Part shown: positions 46,704 through 59,460 of the stretch, one piece after another
How positions within the stretch are numbered: the stretch's first letter is position 1
Layout of the letters: every line of letters starts with the position of its first letter
Assembly: GCF_964355755.1 (NCBI RefSeq)
Contig: NC_092672.1
Span: forward strand, 25,356,501 to 25,420,500
DNA: 64,000 nt
Direction of reading: 5' to 3'
Source of the DNA: Antedon mediterranea
Taxonomy: Eukaryota > Echinodermata > Crinoidea > Comatulida > Antedonidae
Notes under the pieces: model-generated
What the model saw: the letters and a program-made list of their open reading frames with translations, nothing else
Databases searched by the model: none
Told to the model about the DNA's origin: nothing
Made by a program: the position numbers and the translations under genes

Positions 46704-49700
46704 TTATTTATTCTTTCCTTAGCACTATTTTGTCCGTGAATTATCTTGATATCAGTTTCATCTATCTAAGTCAATTTTTCAGAGTATATTCCTTATGGCC
46801 AGGAATCGATGTGGTTATATTTTCACGATGCGTAATCAAAAATTACGCGGTCTACGCGCGATTTTACGAAATCACGTTTGTAATCATATCTTCACAAGCA
46901 TGAATCACAATTAAACAAAATTTGGTACTCATAAATTTCAGGTCATATTTCATCATATGGCAATACAATTACGTGCGTAACGCATATAACGCTTGCGTAC
47001 GCGCGCTTAAAATGTTCAAAATTGTCAAAATTTATTTTCGATGAAATTAGAGTACGTTTCAGGCAATTTTAAGCGTTTAAAAAATTGCCATGAGTGCGCA
47101 GATTTTTGCACGCGCACTGCGCGTTATACGTTAATGCGCACTCTTTTTGTCCGATTTCGGTTGTACAACCTTTCTTTAATAATATCATCATATTTTATTC
47201 ACTTTTCAACGCGTAATTGCCTTATACGAGCACGTCAAAAGTGACAGGCTACGCACGTGTAAGTTAACAAAATGGTGAAAATATGCTAAATTTTAAAATT
47301 AATATAGATCGTCAGAATGCTCGGGAACACATATTTTTTATTTCATTTTCTTGAAGTGTATGTATCTTATGTATGATTTATTATTAAACTAAGGGAACAA
47401 AAGTTGATTAAGCCATAATTAATTGCATATTAAATTAAAAAAAATTCATTTCGACAATCAAACAAATTATGACATTTTCTTAGGCCAAAATAACAAACTT
47501 AACATTAACTTTCTTCCTCCAAAAGTTCATATATTAAAGTTAAAAGTATATAGTTTGACAGTGCATCATTTTTGTACATTTTTAGAGATGTCATCATAGT
47601 AAAAAATTATAATTCATTGCGGTATGTAATAATCTATCTGCACCAAAGTGGTTACTGCATAGTAAATACACGAAGGAATTTTTCTACAATTTTTAGACAG
47701 TTGTGTATGGCTCGGGGGTGTGTGCTCGTGTCTATGGCACTCAAGGTACCGAGATCGAGTCTCACCTTGGGAAACGAAATAAGATTTTTTTTTTTATTAT
47801 CCGTATTGTTTGTTCAAATTTATTTCTTAGTGTATATATTATACACATGATTTATAATGAAATCTAGATAAAAAATAACTTATGTCTTTATTATTATGTA
47901 ACAGCAAATGTGGTTTATGACATTATACGCAGAGGGATCTTTGATCGGATTGTGATACCGGCTATTGTATTCGCGTTAGCAAGGTCCTATCATATATTAT
48001 AAATAATTAAAGAATCTGAGAAAATCAATGAATCAAAATATCTTTTAAAAATCAATTATCTTTATTAAAATCAATGCATATAACCTATAATTCGTCATAG
48101 TGACGAATTAAATCTAGTTTATTTATTTATTCTTTCCTTAGCACTATTTGTCCGTGAATTATCTTGGCATCAGTTTCATCTATCTAAGTCAATTTTTCAG
48201 AGTATATTCCTTATGGCCAGGAATCGATGTGGTTATGTTTTCACGATGTGCAATCAAAAATTACGCGGTCTACGCGCGATTTAACGAAATCACGTTTGTA
48301 ATCATATCTTCACAAACATGAATCACTTTTAAACAAAATTTGGTACTCATAAATTTCAGGTCACATTTCATCATATGGCAATACAATTACGTGCGTAGCG
48401 CATATAACGCATGCGTACGCGCGCTTAAAATGTTGAAAATTGTCAGAATTTATTTTCGATGAAATTAGAGTACGTTTCAGGCAATTTTAAGCGTTTAAAA
48501 AATTGCCATGAGTGCGCCGATTTTTGCACGCGCACTGCGCGTCAAACGTTAATGCGCACTGTTTGTGTCCGATTACTGTTGTATAACCTTTCTTTAATAA
48601 TATCATCATATTTTATTCACTTTTCAACGCGAAACAGCGTTATATGAGCACGTCAAAAGTGACGGGCTACGCACGTGTAAGTTAACAAAATGGTGAAAAT
48701 ATGCTAAATTTTAAAATTAATATATATCGTTAGAATGCTCGGGAACACCTATTTTTTATTTAATTTTCTTGAAGTGTATGTATCATATGTATGATTTATT
48801 ATGAAATTAGAAGAACAAAAGTTGATTAAGTCATCATTAATGGCATATTAAATTTAACAAAATTAATTTCGACAATCAAACAAATTATAACATTTTCTTA
48901 GGCCAAAATAACAAACTTAACGTTAACTTTCTTCCTTAAGAAGTTCATATATTAAAGTTAAAAGTATATAGTTTGACAGTGCATCATTTTTTTAAATTTT
49001 TAAAGATGTCATCATAGTAAAACATTATAATTCATTGCGGTATGTATTAATCTATCTGCACCAAAGTGGTTACTGCATAGTAAATACACGGAGGAATTTT
49101 TCTTCAACTTTTAGTCAGTTGTGTATGGCTCGGTGGTCTGTGCTCGTGTCAATGGCATTCAAGGTACCGAGTTCGAGTCTCACCTTGGGAAACGAAATAA
49201 GATTTTTTTTTTATTATCCGTATTGTTCAAATTTATTTCTTAGTGTATAGATTATACACATGATTTATAATGAAATCTAGATAAAAAGTTACTTTATGTC
49301 TTTATTATTATGCAACAACAAATGCGTTTTATGACATTATACGCAGAGGGATCTTTGATCGGATTGTGATACCGGCTATGGTGTTCGCGTTAGCAAGGTC
49401 CTATCATATATTATAAATAATTAAAGATTCTGAGAAAATCAATCAATCAATATATCTTTTAAAAATCAATTATCTTTATTTAAATCAATGCATATAACCT
49501 ATAATTCGTCATAGTGACGAATTAAATCTAGTTATTCTTCTTTCTTTCTCAGATTTTGTGCACGCGTTTTCTCTTCAACGTGTTAACATAACATGTTGTA
49601 ACTTGGTCAACATTTAGACATTTAACTGAAGATGTTCTGCCAAGCTTTTGGACGCTGTCAGATCCGCGTAGCGTAAGTCACGCGCGATTTTCTGAAAATC

Positions 49701-51092
49701 TTAAATCGGTCATAACTTCGAAACCGATAAATATTTTTTAACGAAATTTTCAGCCACGTTTTCTTCACATCAATGGCTAACTTTTGGAATGTTTAACAAA
49801 TTTTTGGAGATTAGAAAGTTTTCGCGTAAATTGCGTTTGAAATATTTTACTCTTCTTATTTTGTGCACGCTGTTTCTCTTCAACGTGTAAACATAATATG
49901 TTGTAACTTATTCAGCATTTAGACATTTCACTGAAGTTGTCCAGCCAAGCTTTTTGACGATGTCAGAGCCGCGTAGCGTAAGTTACGCGTGATTTTCTGA
50001 AAATCTTAAATTGGTTATAACTTCGAAACAAATGAATATTTTTTAACTTCATTTTCAGTCACGTTTGCTTCACATCAATAGTTAACTTTGTTAACGCTAC
50101 CGCAATTTGTAACATTAGAAAGTGCGCGCGTAAATGGCGTTTGAAATTTTAAAATGCTTCAAATCAATTTCTGATTAAATTAGAGTACGATTCAGGTCAT
50201 TTTAAGCGTTTAAAAAATTGCCACTGGTGCGCACATTTTTACGCGCGCACGGCGCAGGGAACACATATGAACATTTCTTTTACACGATTTGTGTTTTTAA
50301 ATCTTCGGTTAACAATTTTACGTTATTTTATTCACTTTTCAACTTGAAATGGCGTTCTACGAGCACGTTAAACATGACAGGTTGCGCACGAAAACGTCAA
50401 CAAATTGTGAAAATGTTGCAAAATATGTCTACTTTTAAAAATGAAACAGTTCATCAGAATGCAAGGTTACCCCCATTTTTTATTTTATTTTCTTGCAGTG
50501 TATTAATCATAGGTCTAATTTATTATAGTCTTGAATGTTAAAAAGTGTTTGATAGCTACATTGTTTGCATATTAAATGTAATTTTTGAAATAATTATCAA
50601 CAAACAAACATAAACATATTCAAAGAGTAAAACAATAAACATAACGTTTATCTTTTTTCTTTACATATTAATACATAAAACTTGAAAGTATGCACTTTCA
50701 TAATATGTCAGTGTTTAAAATTTGTGAAGATTTCATCATAGTAAAAATTATGATTTAAGTTCGATATGTAATAATCAACTTGCATCGAGGGGGTTCACGA
50801 CATACCGAATGAACGAGGACTCTTTCTTCGGATTTTCTTCAGCAGGTGCTCATATGGCTCGATGTGTAGTGCAACCGACTTTGGTATTAGAGGTACCGGG
50901 ATCGAATCCCATCACGGGAAAGCAATTAATTAAAAGTATTTATTAGGTTATTACATTGAAAGGGAAGTTTTAATTTTGAATAGGCTACTTTTTTGGAAAA
51001 GTCATAACTGAGAAGTACTTCAATACGCAAGATACGTTTTGTTGCGGGCGGATAACCAAACTCGTCCTCAAGTGACGAGTTTAGATCTAGTT

Positions 51093-52567
51093 AGGTTATA
51101 TGCATGATATGCATATAACCTCTTGATTCTGTCAGAATCTTTATTTATTTCTTTATTTATTCTTTCCTTAGCACTATTTTGTCCGTGAATTATCTTGATA
51201 TCAGTTTCATCTATCTAAGTCAATTTTTCAGAGTATATTCCTTCTGGTCAGGAATCGATGTGGTTATGTTTTCAGGGTGCGCAATCAAACATTACGCGGT
51301 CTACGCGCGATTTAACGAAATCACGTTTGTAATCATATCTTCACAAGCATGAATCACTTTTAAACAAAATTTGGTACTCATAAATTTCAGGTCATATTTC
51401 ATCATATGGCAATACAATTACGTGCGTAGCGCATATAACGCATGCGTACGCGCGCTTAGAATGTTGAAAATTGTCAGAATTTATTTTCGATGAAATTAGA
51501 ATACGTTTCAGGCAATTTTAAGCGTTTAAAAAATTGCCATGAGTGCGCAGATTTTTGCACGTGCACTGCGCGTCAAACGTTAATGCGCACTGTTTTTGTC
51601 CGATTACTGTTGTATAACCTTTCTTTAATAATATCATCATATTTTATTCACTTTTCAATGCGAAACAGCGTTATACGAGCACGTCAAAAGTGACAGGCTA
51701 CGCACGTGTAAGTTAACAAAATGGTGAAAATATGCTAAATTTTAAAATTAATATATATCGTTAGAATGCTCGGGAACACCTATTTTTTATTTAATTTTCT
51801 TGAAGTGTATGTATCATATGTATGATTTATTATGAAATTAGAAGAACAAAAGTTGATTAAGTCATCATTAATGGCATATTAAATTTAACAAAATTAATTT
51901 CGACAATCAAACAAATTATAACATTTTCTTAGGCCAAAATAACAAACTTAACATTAACTTTCTTCCTTAAGAAGTTCATATATTAAAGTTAAAAGTATAT
52001 AGTTTGACAGTGCATCATTTTTTTCAATTTTTAAAGATGTCATCATAGTAAAACATTATAATCCATTGCGGTATGTAATAATCTATCTGCACCAAAGTGG
52101 TTACTGCATAGTAAATACACGGAGGAATTTTTCTCCAACTTTTAGTCAGTTGTGTATGGCTCGATGGGATGTGCTCGTGTCTATGATATTCAAGGTACCG
52201 AGTTCGAGTCTCACCTTGGGAAACGAAATAAGATTTTTTTTTTATTATCCGTATTGTTTGTTCAAATTTATTTCTTAGTGTATAGATTATACACATGATT
52301 TATAATGAAATCTAGATAAAAAGTTACTTTATGTCTTTATTATTATGTAACAACAAATGCGGTTTATGACATTATACGCAGAGGGATCTTTGATCGGATT
52401 GTGATACCGGCTATGGTGTTCGCGTTAGCAAGGTCCTATCATTTATTATAAATAATTAAAGATTCTGAGAAAATCAATCAATCAATATATCTTTTAAAAA
52501 TCAATTATCTTTATTTAAATCAATGCATATAACCTATAATTCGTCATAGTGACGAATTAAATCTAGT
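51093..52567 (+). mobile_element. Helentron-like beta-4, uninterrupted
   Basis: Head at 51093-51121 directly behind the alpha-3 tail. tRNA-like module at about 52155-52225, CTAG at 52563-52566. Its body from about 51480 is very similar to 3550-4603 near the start of the window. Confidence 0.8.
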
Positions 52568-52575
52568 TTTTTATT

Positions 52576-54195
52576 GGTTATCCGCCTCAAGCGGATAAGC
52601 ATTTGTTATTGTAGTGTTACTTTTTTTTTTTTTTTATTATTCTTCTTTCTTTCTCAGATTTTGTGCACGCGTTTTCTCTTGAACGTGTTAACATAACATT
52701 TTGTAACTTGGTCAACATATAGACAATTAACTGAAGATGTACTGCCAAGCTTTTTGACAATGTCAGATCCGCGTAGCGTAAGTTACGCGCGCTTTTCTGA
52801 AAATCTTAAATCGGTCATAACTTCGAAACCGATAAATATTTTTTAACGAAATTTTCAGCCACGTTTTCTTCACATCAATGGCTAACTTTTGGAATGTTTA
52901 ACAAATTTTTGGAGATTAGAAAGTTTTCGCGTAAATTGCGTTTGAAATATTTTACTCTTCTTATTTTGTGCACGCTGTTTCTCTTCAACGTGTAAACATA
53001 ATATGTTGTAACTTGTTCAGCATTTAGACATTTTACTGAAGTTGTCCAGCCAAGCTTTTTGACGATGTCAGAGCCGCGTAGCGTAAGTTACGCGTGATTT
53101 TCTGAAAATCTTAAATTGGTTATAACTTCGAAACAAATGAATATTTGTTAACGTCATTTTCAGCCACGTTTGCTTCTCATCAATAGTTAACTTTTTTAAC
53201 GCTACCGCAATTTGTAACATTAGAAAGTGCGCGCGTAAATGGCGTTTGAAATTTTAAAATGCTTCAAATCAATTTCTGATTAAATTAGAGCACGATTCAG
53301 GTCATTTTAAGCGTTGTAAAAATTGCCACTGGTGCGCACATTTTTACGCGCGCACGGCGCAGGGAACACGTATGAACATTTCTTTTGCACGATTTGTGTT
53401 TTTAAAACTTCGGTTAACAATTTTACGTTATTTTATTCACTTTTCAACTTGAAATGGCGTTCTACGAGCACGTTAAACATGACAGGTTGCGCACGAAAAC
53501 GTCAACAAATTGTGAAAATGTTGCAAAATATGTTTACTTTTAAAAATGAAACAGTTCATCAGAATGCAAGGTTACCCCAATTTTTTATTTTATTTTCTTG
53601 CAGTGTATTAATCATAGGTCTAATTTATTATAGTCTTGAATGTTAAAAAGTGTTTGATAGCTACATTATTTGCATATTAAATGTAATTTTTGAAATAATT
53701 ATCATCAAACTAACATAAACATATTCAAAGAGTAAAACAATATACATAACGTTTATCTTTTTTCTTTACATGTTAATATATAAAACTTGAAAGTATGCAC
53801 TTTCATAATATGTAACTGTTTAAAATTTGTGAAGATTTCATCATAGTAAAAATTATGATTTAAGTTCGATATGTAATAATCAACTTGCATTGAGGGGGTT
53901 CACGACATACCGAATGAACAAGGACTCTTTCTTCGGATTTTCTTCAGCAGGTGCTCATATGACTCGATGTGTAGTGCAACCGACTTTGGTATCAGAGGTA
54001 CCGGGATCGAATCCCATCACGGGAAAGCAATTAAATAAAAAGATTTGTTTGGTTAATACACTGAAAGGGCAGTTTTAATTTTGAATAGGCTACTTTTTGG
54101 AAAAGTCACAAGTGAAAAGTACTTGAATGCGCAAGATATGTTTTGTTGCGGGCGGATAACCAAACTCGTCCTCAAGTGACGAGTTTAGATCTAGT
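52576..54195 (+). mobile_element. Helentron-like alpha-7, uninterrupted
   Basis: Head at 52576-52598 behind the beta-4 tail, body closely similar to alpha-5, tRNA-like module at about 53949-54026, CTAG at 54191-54194. Confidence 0.8.
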
Positions 54196-57100
54196 TATTC
54201 TTCTCTATTTCCGCCGATTTTTGTGTTCAGCTTTTCTCTGCAACCTGTTAACATAACATGTTGTAACTTGGTAAACATTTAGACATTTAGCTGAAGATGT
54301 GCAGCCAAGCTTTTGGACGCTGGCAGAGCCGCGTAGCGTAAGTTACGCGCGATTTTCAGAAAATCCTAAGTTGATCATAACTTCGAAACAGATGAATATT
54401 TTTTAACGTAATTTTCAGCCATGTTTGCTTCACATCAATTGCTAACTTTTTTATCGCTACCGAAATGTGTAACATTGGAAAGTGCGCGAGTAAACGGCGT
54501 TTGAAATTTTAAAATGCTCTAAATCAATTTCTGATTAAATTAGAGCACGATTCAGGTCATTTTAAGCGTTTGAAAAATTGCCACCAGGTGCGCACATTTT
54601 TACGCGCGCACGGCGCAGGAAACACGTATGAGCATTTCTTTTGCACGATTTGTGTTTTTCAATCTTCGGTTAACAATTTTACGTTATTTTATTCACTTTT
54701 CAACTTCAAATGGCGTTCTACGAGCACGTTAAACATGACTGGTTGCGCACGTAAAATGTTAAAAAATTGTGAAAATGTTGCAAAATATGTATACTTTTAA
54801 AAGTGACACAGTTCATCAGAATGCAAGGTTACCCCCATTTTTTATTTTATTTTCTTGCAGTGTATGAATCATAGGTCTGATTTATTATAGTGTTGAATGT
54901 TAAAACGTGTTTAATGGCTACATTATTTGCATATTAAATATAATTTTTGAAATTTTTATCATCAAACAAACATAAACGTTTTCAAAGAGCAAAACAATAA
55001 ACATAACGTTTATCTTTTTTCTTCACATGTTAATATATAAAACTTAAAAGTATGCACTTTCATAATATGTCACTGTTTAAAATTTTTGAAGATTTCATTA
55101 TAGTAAAAATTATGATTTAGTTTGCTAAGTAATAATCTATTTGCATCGAGTGGTTCACGACATACCGAATGAACGAGTAAACTTTCTTCGGATTTCCTTC
55201 GGCAGGTGCTCATATGGCTCGATGTGTCGTGCAACCGACTTTGGTATCAGAGGTATCGGGTTCAAATCCCGTCACGGGAAAACATTTAATTAAATGGATT
55301 TATTTGGTTATTACACTGAAAGGGCAGTTTTAATTTCGAAAAGGCTACTTTATTGGAAAATTCATAACTGAGAAGTACTTGAATACGCAAGGTACGTTTT
55401 GTTGCGGGCGGATAACCAAACTCGTCCTGAAGTGACGAGTTTAAGTTCTAGTTATTCTTCTTTCTTTCCGCCACTTTTTGTACGCGACGTTTCTCTGCAA
55501 CGTGTTAACATAACATGTTGTAACTTGGTAAACCTTTAGACATTTAACTGAAGATGTGCAGCCAAGCTTTTGGACGCTGTCAGAGCCGCGTAGCGTAAGT
55601 TACGCGCGATTTTCTGAAAATCTTAAATTGATCATAACTTCGAAACCGATAAATATTTTTTAACGTAACTTGCAGCCACGTTTTCTTCATATCAATGGCT
55701 AACTTTTTCAATCTTTAGCACATTTTTGGACACTAGAAAGTTTGCGCGTAAATTGCGTTTGAAATTTTAAAATGCTCCAAATTTGTACACGCTTTTTCTC
55801 TGCAACGCGTGAACATAACATGTTGTAACTTGGTCAACATATAGACATTTAACTGAAGATGTGCAGCCAAGCTTTTGGACGCTGTCAGAGGCGCGTATCG
55901 TAAGTTACGCGCGATTTTCTGAAAATCTTAAATTGATCATAACTTTGAAACAGATAAATATTTTTTAACGTAATTTTCAGCCAAGTTTGCTTTACATTAA
56001 TTGTTAACTTTTTTATCCCTACCGAATTTTGTAACATTAGAAAGTGCGTGCGTAAACGGCGTTTGAAATTTTAAAATGCTTTAAATCAATTTCTGATTAA
56101 ATTAGAGCACGTTTCAGGTCATTTTAAGGGTTTAAAAATTGCCACTGGTGCGCACATTTTTACGCGCGCACGGCGCAGGGAACGCGTATAAGCTTTTCTT
56201 TTACATAAAATGTGTTTTTCAAACTTAGGTTAACAATTTTACGTTATTTTATTCACTTTTCAACTTGAAATGGCGTTCTACGAGCACGTTAAACATGACT
56301 GGTTGCGCACGAAAACGTCAACAAATAGTGAAAATGTTGCAAAATATGTCTACTTTTAAAAGTGATACAGTTCATCAGAATGCAAGGTTACCCCCATTTT
56401 ATATTTTATTTGATTACAGTCTATGAATCGTAGGTCTGATTTATTATAGTGTTGAATGTTAAAACGTGTTTGATGGCTACATTATTTGCATATTAAATAT
56501 AATTTTCGAAATTGTTATCATCAAACAAACAATAACATATTCAAAGAGCAAAACAATAAACATAACGTTTATCTTTTTTCTTTACATGTTGATATATAAA
56601 ACTTGAAAGTATGCTCTTTCATAATATGTCACTGTTTAAAATTTATGAAGATTTCATCATAGTAAAAATTATGATTTAGTTCGATATGTAATAATCAACT
56701 TGCATCGAGGGAGTTCACGACATACCGAACGAACGAGTAATCTTTCTTCGGATTATCTTCGGCAGGTGCTCATATGACTCGATGTGTAGTGCAACCGACT
56801 TTGGTATCAGAGGTACCGGGATCGAGTCCCGTCACGGGAAAACAATTAAATATAAGGATTTATTTGGTTGTTACACTAAAAAGGCAGTTTTAATTTCGAA
56901 TAGGCTACTTTTTTGGAAAAGCCAAAAACTGAAAAGTACTTGAATGCTCAAGATATGTTTTGTTGCGGGCGGATAACCAAACTCGTCCTCAAGTGACGAG
57001 TTCAGATCTAGTTATTCTTCTTTCTGTACACTTTTTGTTTAGCAATTATCTCAAAAAGTTGAATAACAATGATCACAAAAATGTCACAATGTCTTTCAAG

Positions 57101-58535
57101 TACTTTAACTTAGCCATAATAAGCTTTTCAGCGTGATCACTCCACCGTGACGTCACGTATACGCGATTTTGTGAAATCACATTATCAATCATATGTCCAT
57201 AATTGATTATCACATATTTATGAAATTCTCTACACGTCAATTTCAGGTCAAGGTAAAAAATATTAGAAAATAAAAACTCGCGCGTCTCAAGGTCATGCAC
57301 GTGAAATCGCGCATAAAGATTTTAAAAAGCTCAAAATTAAGTTTTGATCAATTTAGAGTATGAATTAGGCCAATTGCGTGTTTCAAAAAATTACTGCGCA
57401 AAAATACGTTTTTGCGCACGCAATCCTTAAAAAGCGGTAAAAAATAAAATTTGATGTATACATCACATTCTACACACAATCCTTAGTACATTCTCCGATT
57501 TTGAGTCCAGTCCGACTTAAAATAACGGTATACGAGCACGTTAAACATGACAAAATGCGCACATTAATTGTACAAAAGTGCTAAAAATGGTAAAAAGTAG
57601 GGCCCTTTTAAAATGAATATAACTCTTCAGAATGGAAGATGACCCCCAATTTTTTAAACTTAATATGGAAGCCAATGAGTTGTAGATATAAATGTATATA
57701 CACATTAGACGTACAAAATGGTATGACGTCATCAAATGGCCACTTGAATTTAAAAATTAGTAATTTTTATCTTTTTGTGTGGGTTATCACATTCAATAGA
57801 GCGCATCTCCGTTATTTGAACCCAATTTTAGCTCAACTTTTAGTATGTGCTTGCTCAATTAATTATCTTTCTCATGAGTTGTCAACATTTTCATTTTGAT
57901 GACGTCATCATGCGTAAAAACTTGAATAACCTAGGTCGTGTATTTTCAGCTACACCATACATTTGAATATCTTACAGCTCTTCAGAATTAAAGGTGACCT
58001 TGAAGATTATAACTTATTATGAAAGCTGATGAAATGTAGATATGAATTCATAAAAAATTAAGCCTATTGGATGTTGTGACGTTATCTTATGGCCAGTTGA
58101 AGTTAAAAAGTAGTTTTTAAATTTCTTTAGTTGAAGTTATACAAATTTCAAAGAGCGCGCATTGCGCTTCTACGTGTCAAATTCTCTTCCAATCCTTATA
58201 TTTATTTGCTCAATTCATTATCTTTCGAAATTGTCATCTTCGAGTTTATTTTGATAATTCCATCATACCAAAAATTTAGAACACGATGTGGGTCCCGTAA
58301 TTTCACCTATGCTACACTGTATATAGATATACAGTATATACTGTACATATTGTATATGAAACATAATAGGTACAACTCAGCACTATAAGTGTATATGCAT
58401 CATGTCATAGGATGGCGTACATCAATTTTTTACGATCGTATGTTAACGTACGTGCATGTTTAAAAAATGTTAATTTCATTAAAATAATAAAAATGATCAC
58501 CTATAATTCGTCAAAGTGACGAATTAAATTCTAGT

Positions 58536-59460
58536 TCCATTTGTCATTGGCTTTATTCACCTTTGTTTCGGACCATTGAAATGTTTCATGTGTTTTCCAG
58601 ATTTCTTTTTTTAAATCGTTCGTGATTTCTTTTTTGTTTTGTTTAGTCTCTAATAAAATTTCAAAATGTAAAGGCATATGGTCGGATTCTATCCTAATAT
58701 CCACTTTTGGTCTTATTATTTTATCAAAATTAACTGGAAAAGTAATAATGTAGTCAACAACACTTTTGCAAAATTTTCAAAAAAAGTAAAGCACCTACTA
58801 AATTCCCTATTTATCCTACCATTTAATATTCTCATCCCTGTTTTTTTTTGCAATGATTTAATAAATTAATTCCATATTCATTGACTATTTGATCTTCATT
58901 ACTTCCTATATTACTATCCATTTCATTATCTTCTTTATATATATCATTATCCCAATTGGGTGGACATTCATCTGTAATAAAATCATTCATTGTACCTGTT
59001 CTTCCATTCAAATCTCCCATTACATATATATTATTTCCAAACTTTTTTTGTGATTTGTTAGGTCATTAGAAATAGTTCCAAAAAAATTTTGATTATTTAT
59101 AGCATGTGTTGAATTAACTGGTGGTCTATATACCACTGCTAAGGCGATATTTTCAGAATTATGCTTGATAGATAACCAACATATATAATTTGATGTACTG
59201 GGAAGTTCTTTAACATCTAAATTTGTTTTATAATAAATAATAATACCGCCACTCTTTCTACCCCCTGCTTTATGTCTTATGGACAATTTACTAATACAGT
59301 CATATCCTTCTATATAACAATTTTCTACAGGTCCTGTCCATGTTTCTACTAAACATACAATATCATATTTTTAAATATAGTTCACAAAATCAGAGTCGTT
59401 TATTTTATTCTGTAAACCATTCACATTCCAGTGACATATTAGTGACCACACAGTAAAATG
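58536..59460 (-). pseudogene. LINE-B, 5' part (endonuclease)
   Basis: Reading down the minus strand: SLICHWNVNGLQNKINDSDF, YDIVCLVETWTGPVEN, GGRKSGGIIIYYKTNL, ALAVVYRPP, MGDLNGRTGTMNDFI, then in another frame VDYIITFPVNFDKIIRPK and ESDHMPLHFEI (the endonuclease SDH motif), finishing KVNKANDKWN at the junction. The protein text continues without gap or loss at 39977 (NDEHIFKF). Stops and frameshifts (about 59370, 59020, 58840) show it is inactive. Confidence 0.82.

Larger units (their letters stand above)
43539..48118 (+). mobile_element. Helentron-like beta-2
   Basis: Head at 43539-43568 (loop variant TGCATTATCATGCA). The body resumes at 46704, with a tRNA-like module at about 47706-47775, and CTAG at 48114-48117. 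Beta-3 and alpha-6 are nested inside. Confidence 0.72.
43474..49532 (+). mobile_element. Helentron-like beta-1
   Basis: Head AGGTTATATGCATG..ATATAACCT at 43474-43502, then CTTGATTCTGTC and a TTTA microsatellite. The body resumes at 48119 (TTATTTATTTATTCTTTCC), with a tRNA-like module at about 49125-49195. The tail is GCATATAACC, hairpin AATTCGTCA..TGACGAATT, CTAG at 49528-49531. The subterminal GCATATAACC complements the head. Confidence 0.72.
40161..51091 (+). mobile_element. Helentron-like alpha-3
   Basis: Head at 40161-40184. The body resumes at 49533 (TATTCTTCTTTCTTTCTCAG), with a tRNA-like module at about 50845-50921, and the tail has CTAG at 51087-51090. Alpha-4, alpha-5 and beta-1 with its contents are nested inside. 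Confidence 0.7.
40104..55452 (+). mobile_element. Helentron-like alpha-2
   Basis: Head at 40104-40127. The body resumes at 54196, with a tRNA-like module at about 55204-55282, and the tail has CTAG at 55448-55451 (variant GTTTAAGTTCTAG). Three other elements (alpha-3 with its contents, beta-4, alpha-7) lie between head and body. Confidence 0.7.
40055..57012 (+). mobile_element. Helentron-like alpha-1
   Basis: Head GGTTATCCGC..GCGGATAACC at 40055-40079. The body resumes at 55453, with a tRNA-like module at about 56764-56841, and the tail has CTAG at 57008-57011. The body is visibly more diverged than the inner alpha copies (for example its opening TTTCCGCCACTTTTTGTACG), consistent with being older. 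Head-tail pairing is inferred from nesting order. Confidence 0.7.
39978..58535 (+). mobile_element. Outermost Helentron-like element (gamma) holding 11 others
   Basis: Head TAGGTGATCATTT..AAATGATCACCTA at 39978-40009, then a T/TTA-rich tract. Its body resumes at 57013 and ends AATGATCACCTATAATTCGT ... CTAG (58531-58534) plus T. The subterminal AATGATCACCTA complements the head, so head and tail belong together across 18.5 kb. It inserted at a T^T step of LINE-B (CATCAT | TCCATTTG): joining the flanks restores the codons for KWNDEH. The body has no tRNA-like module that I can see and no coding capacity. Confidence 0.85.

Noticed and set aside
48459-48647. A 60-90-codon frame starting MKLEYVSGNF in beta bodies (also 47041, 51490, 3484)
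   Set aside because: Same reason: shared because the repeat is shared; stops and indels vary between copies.
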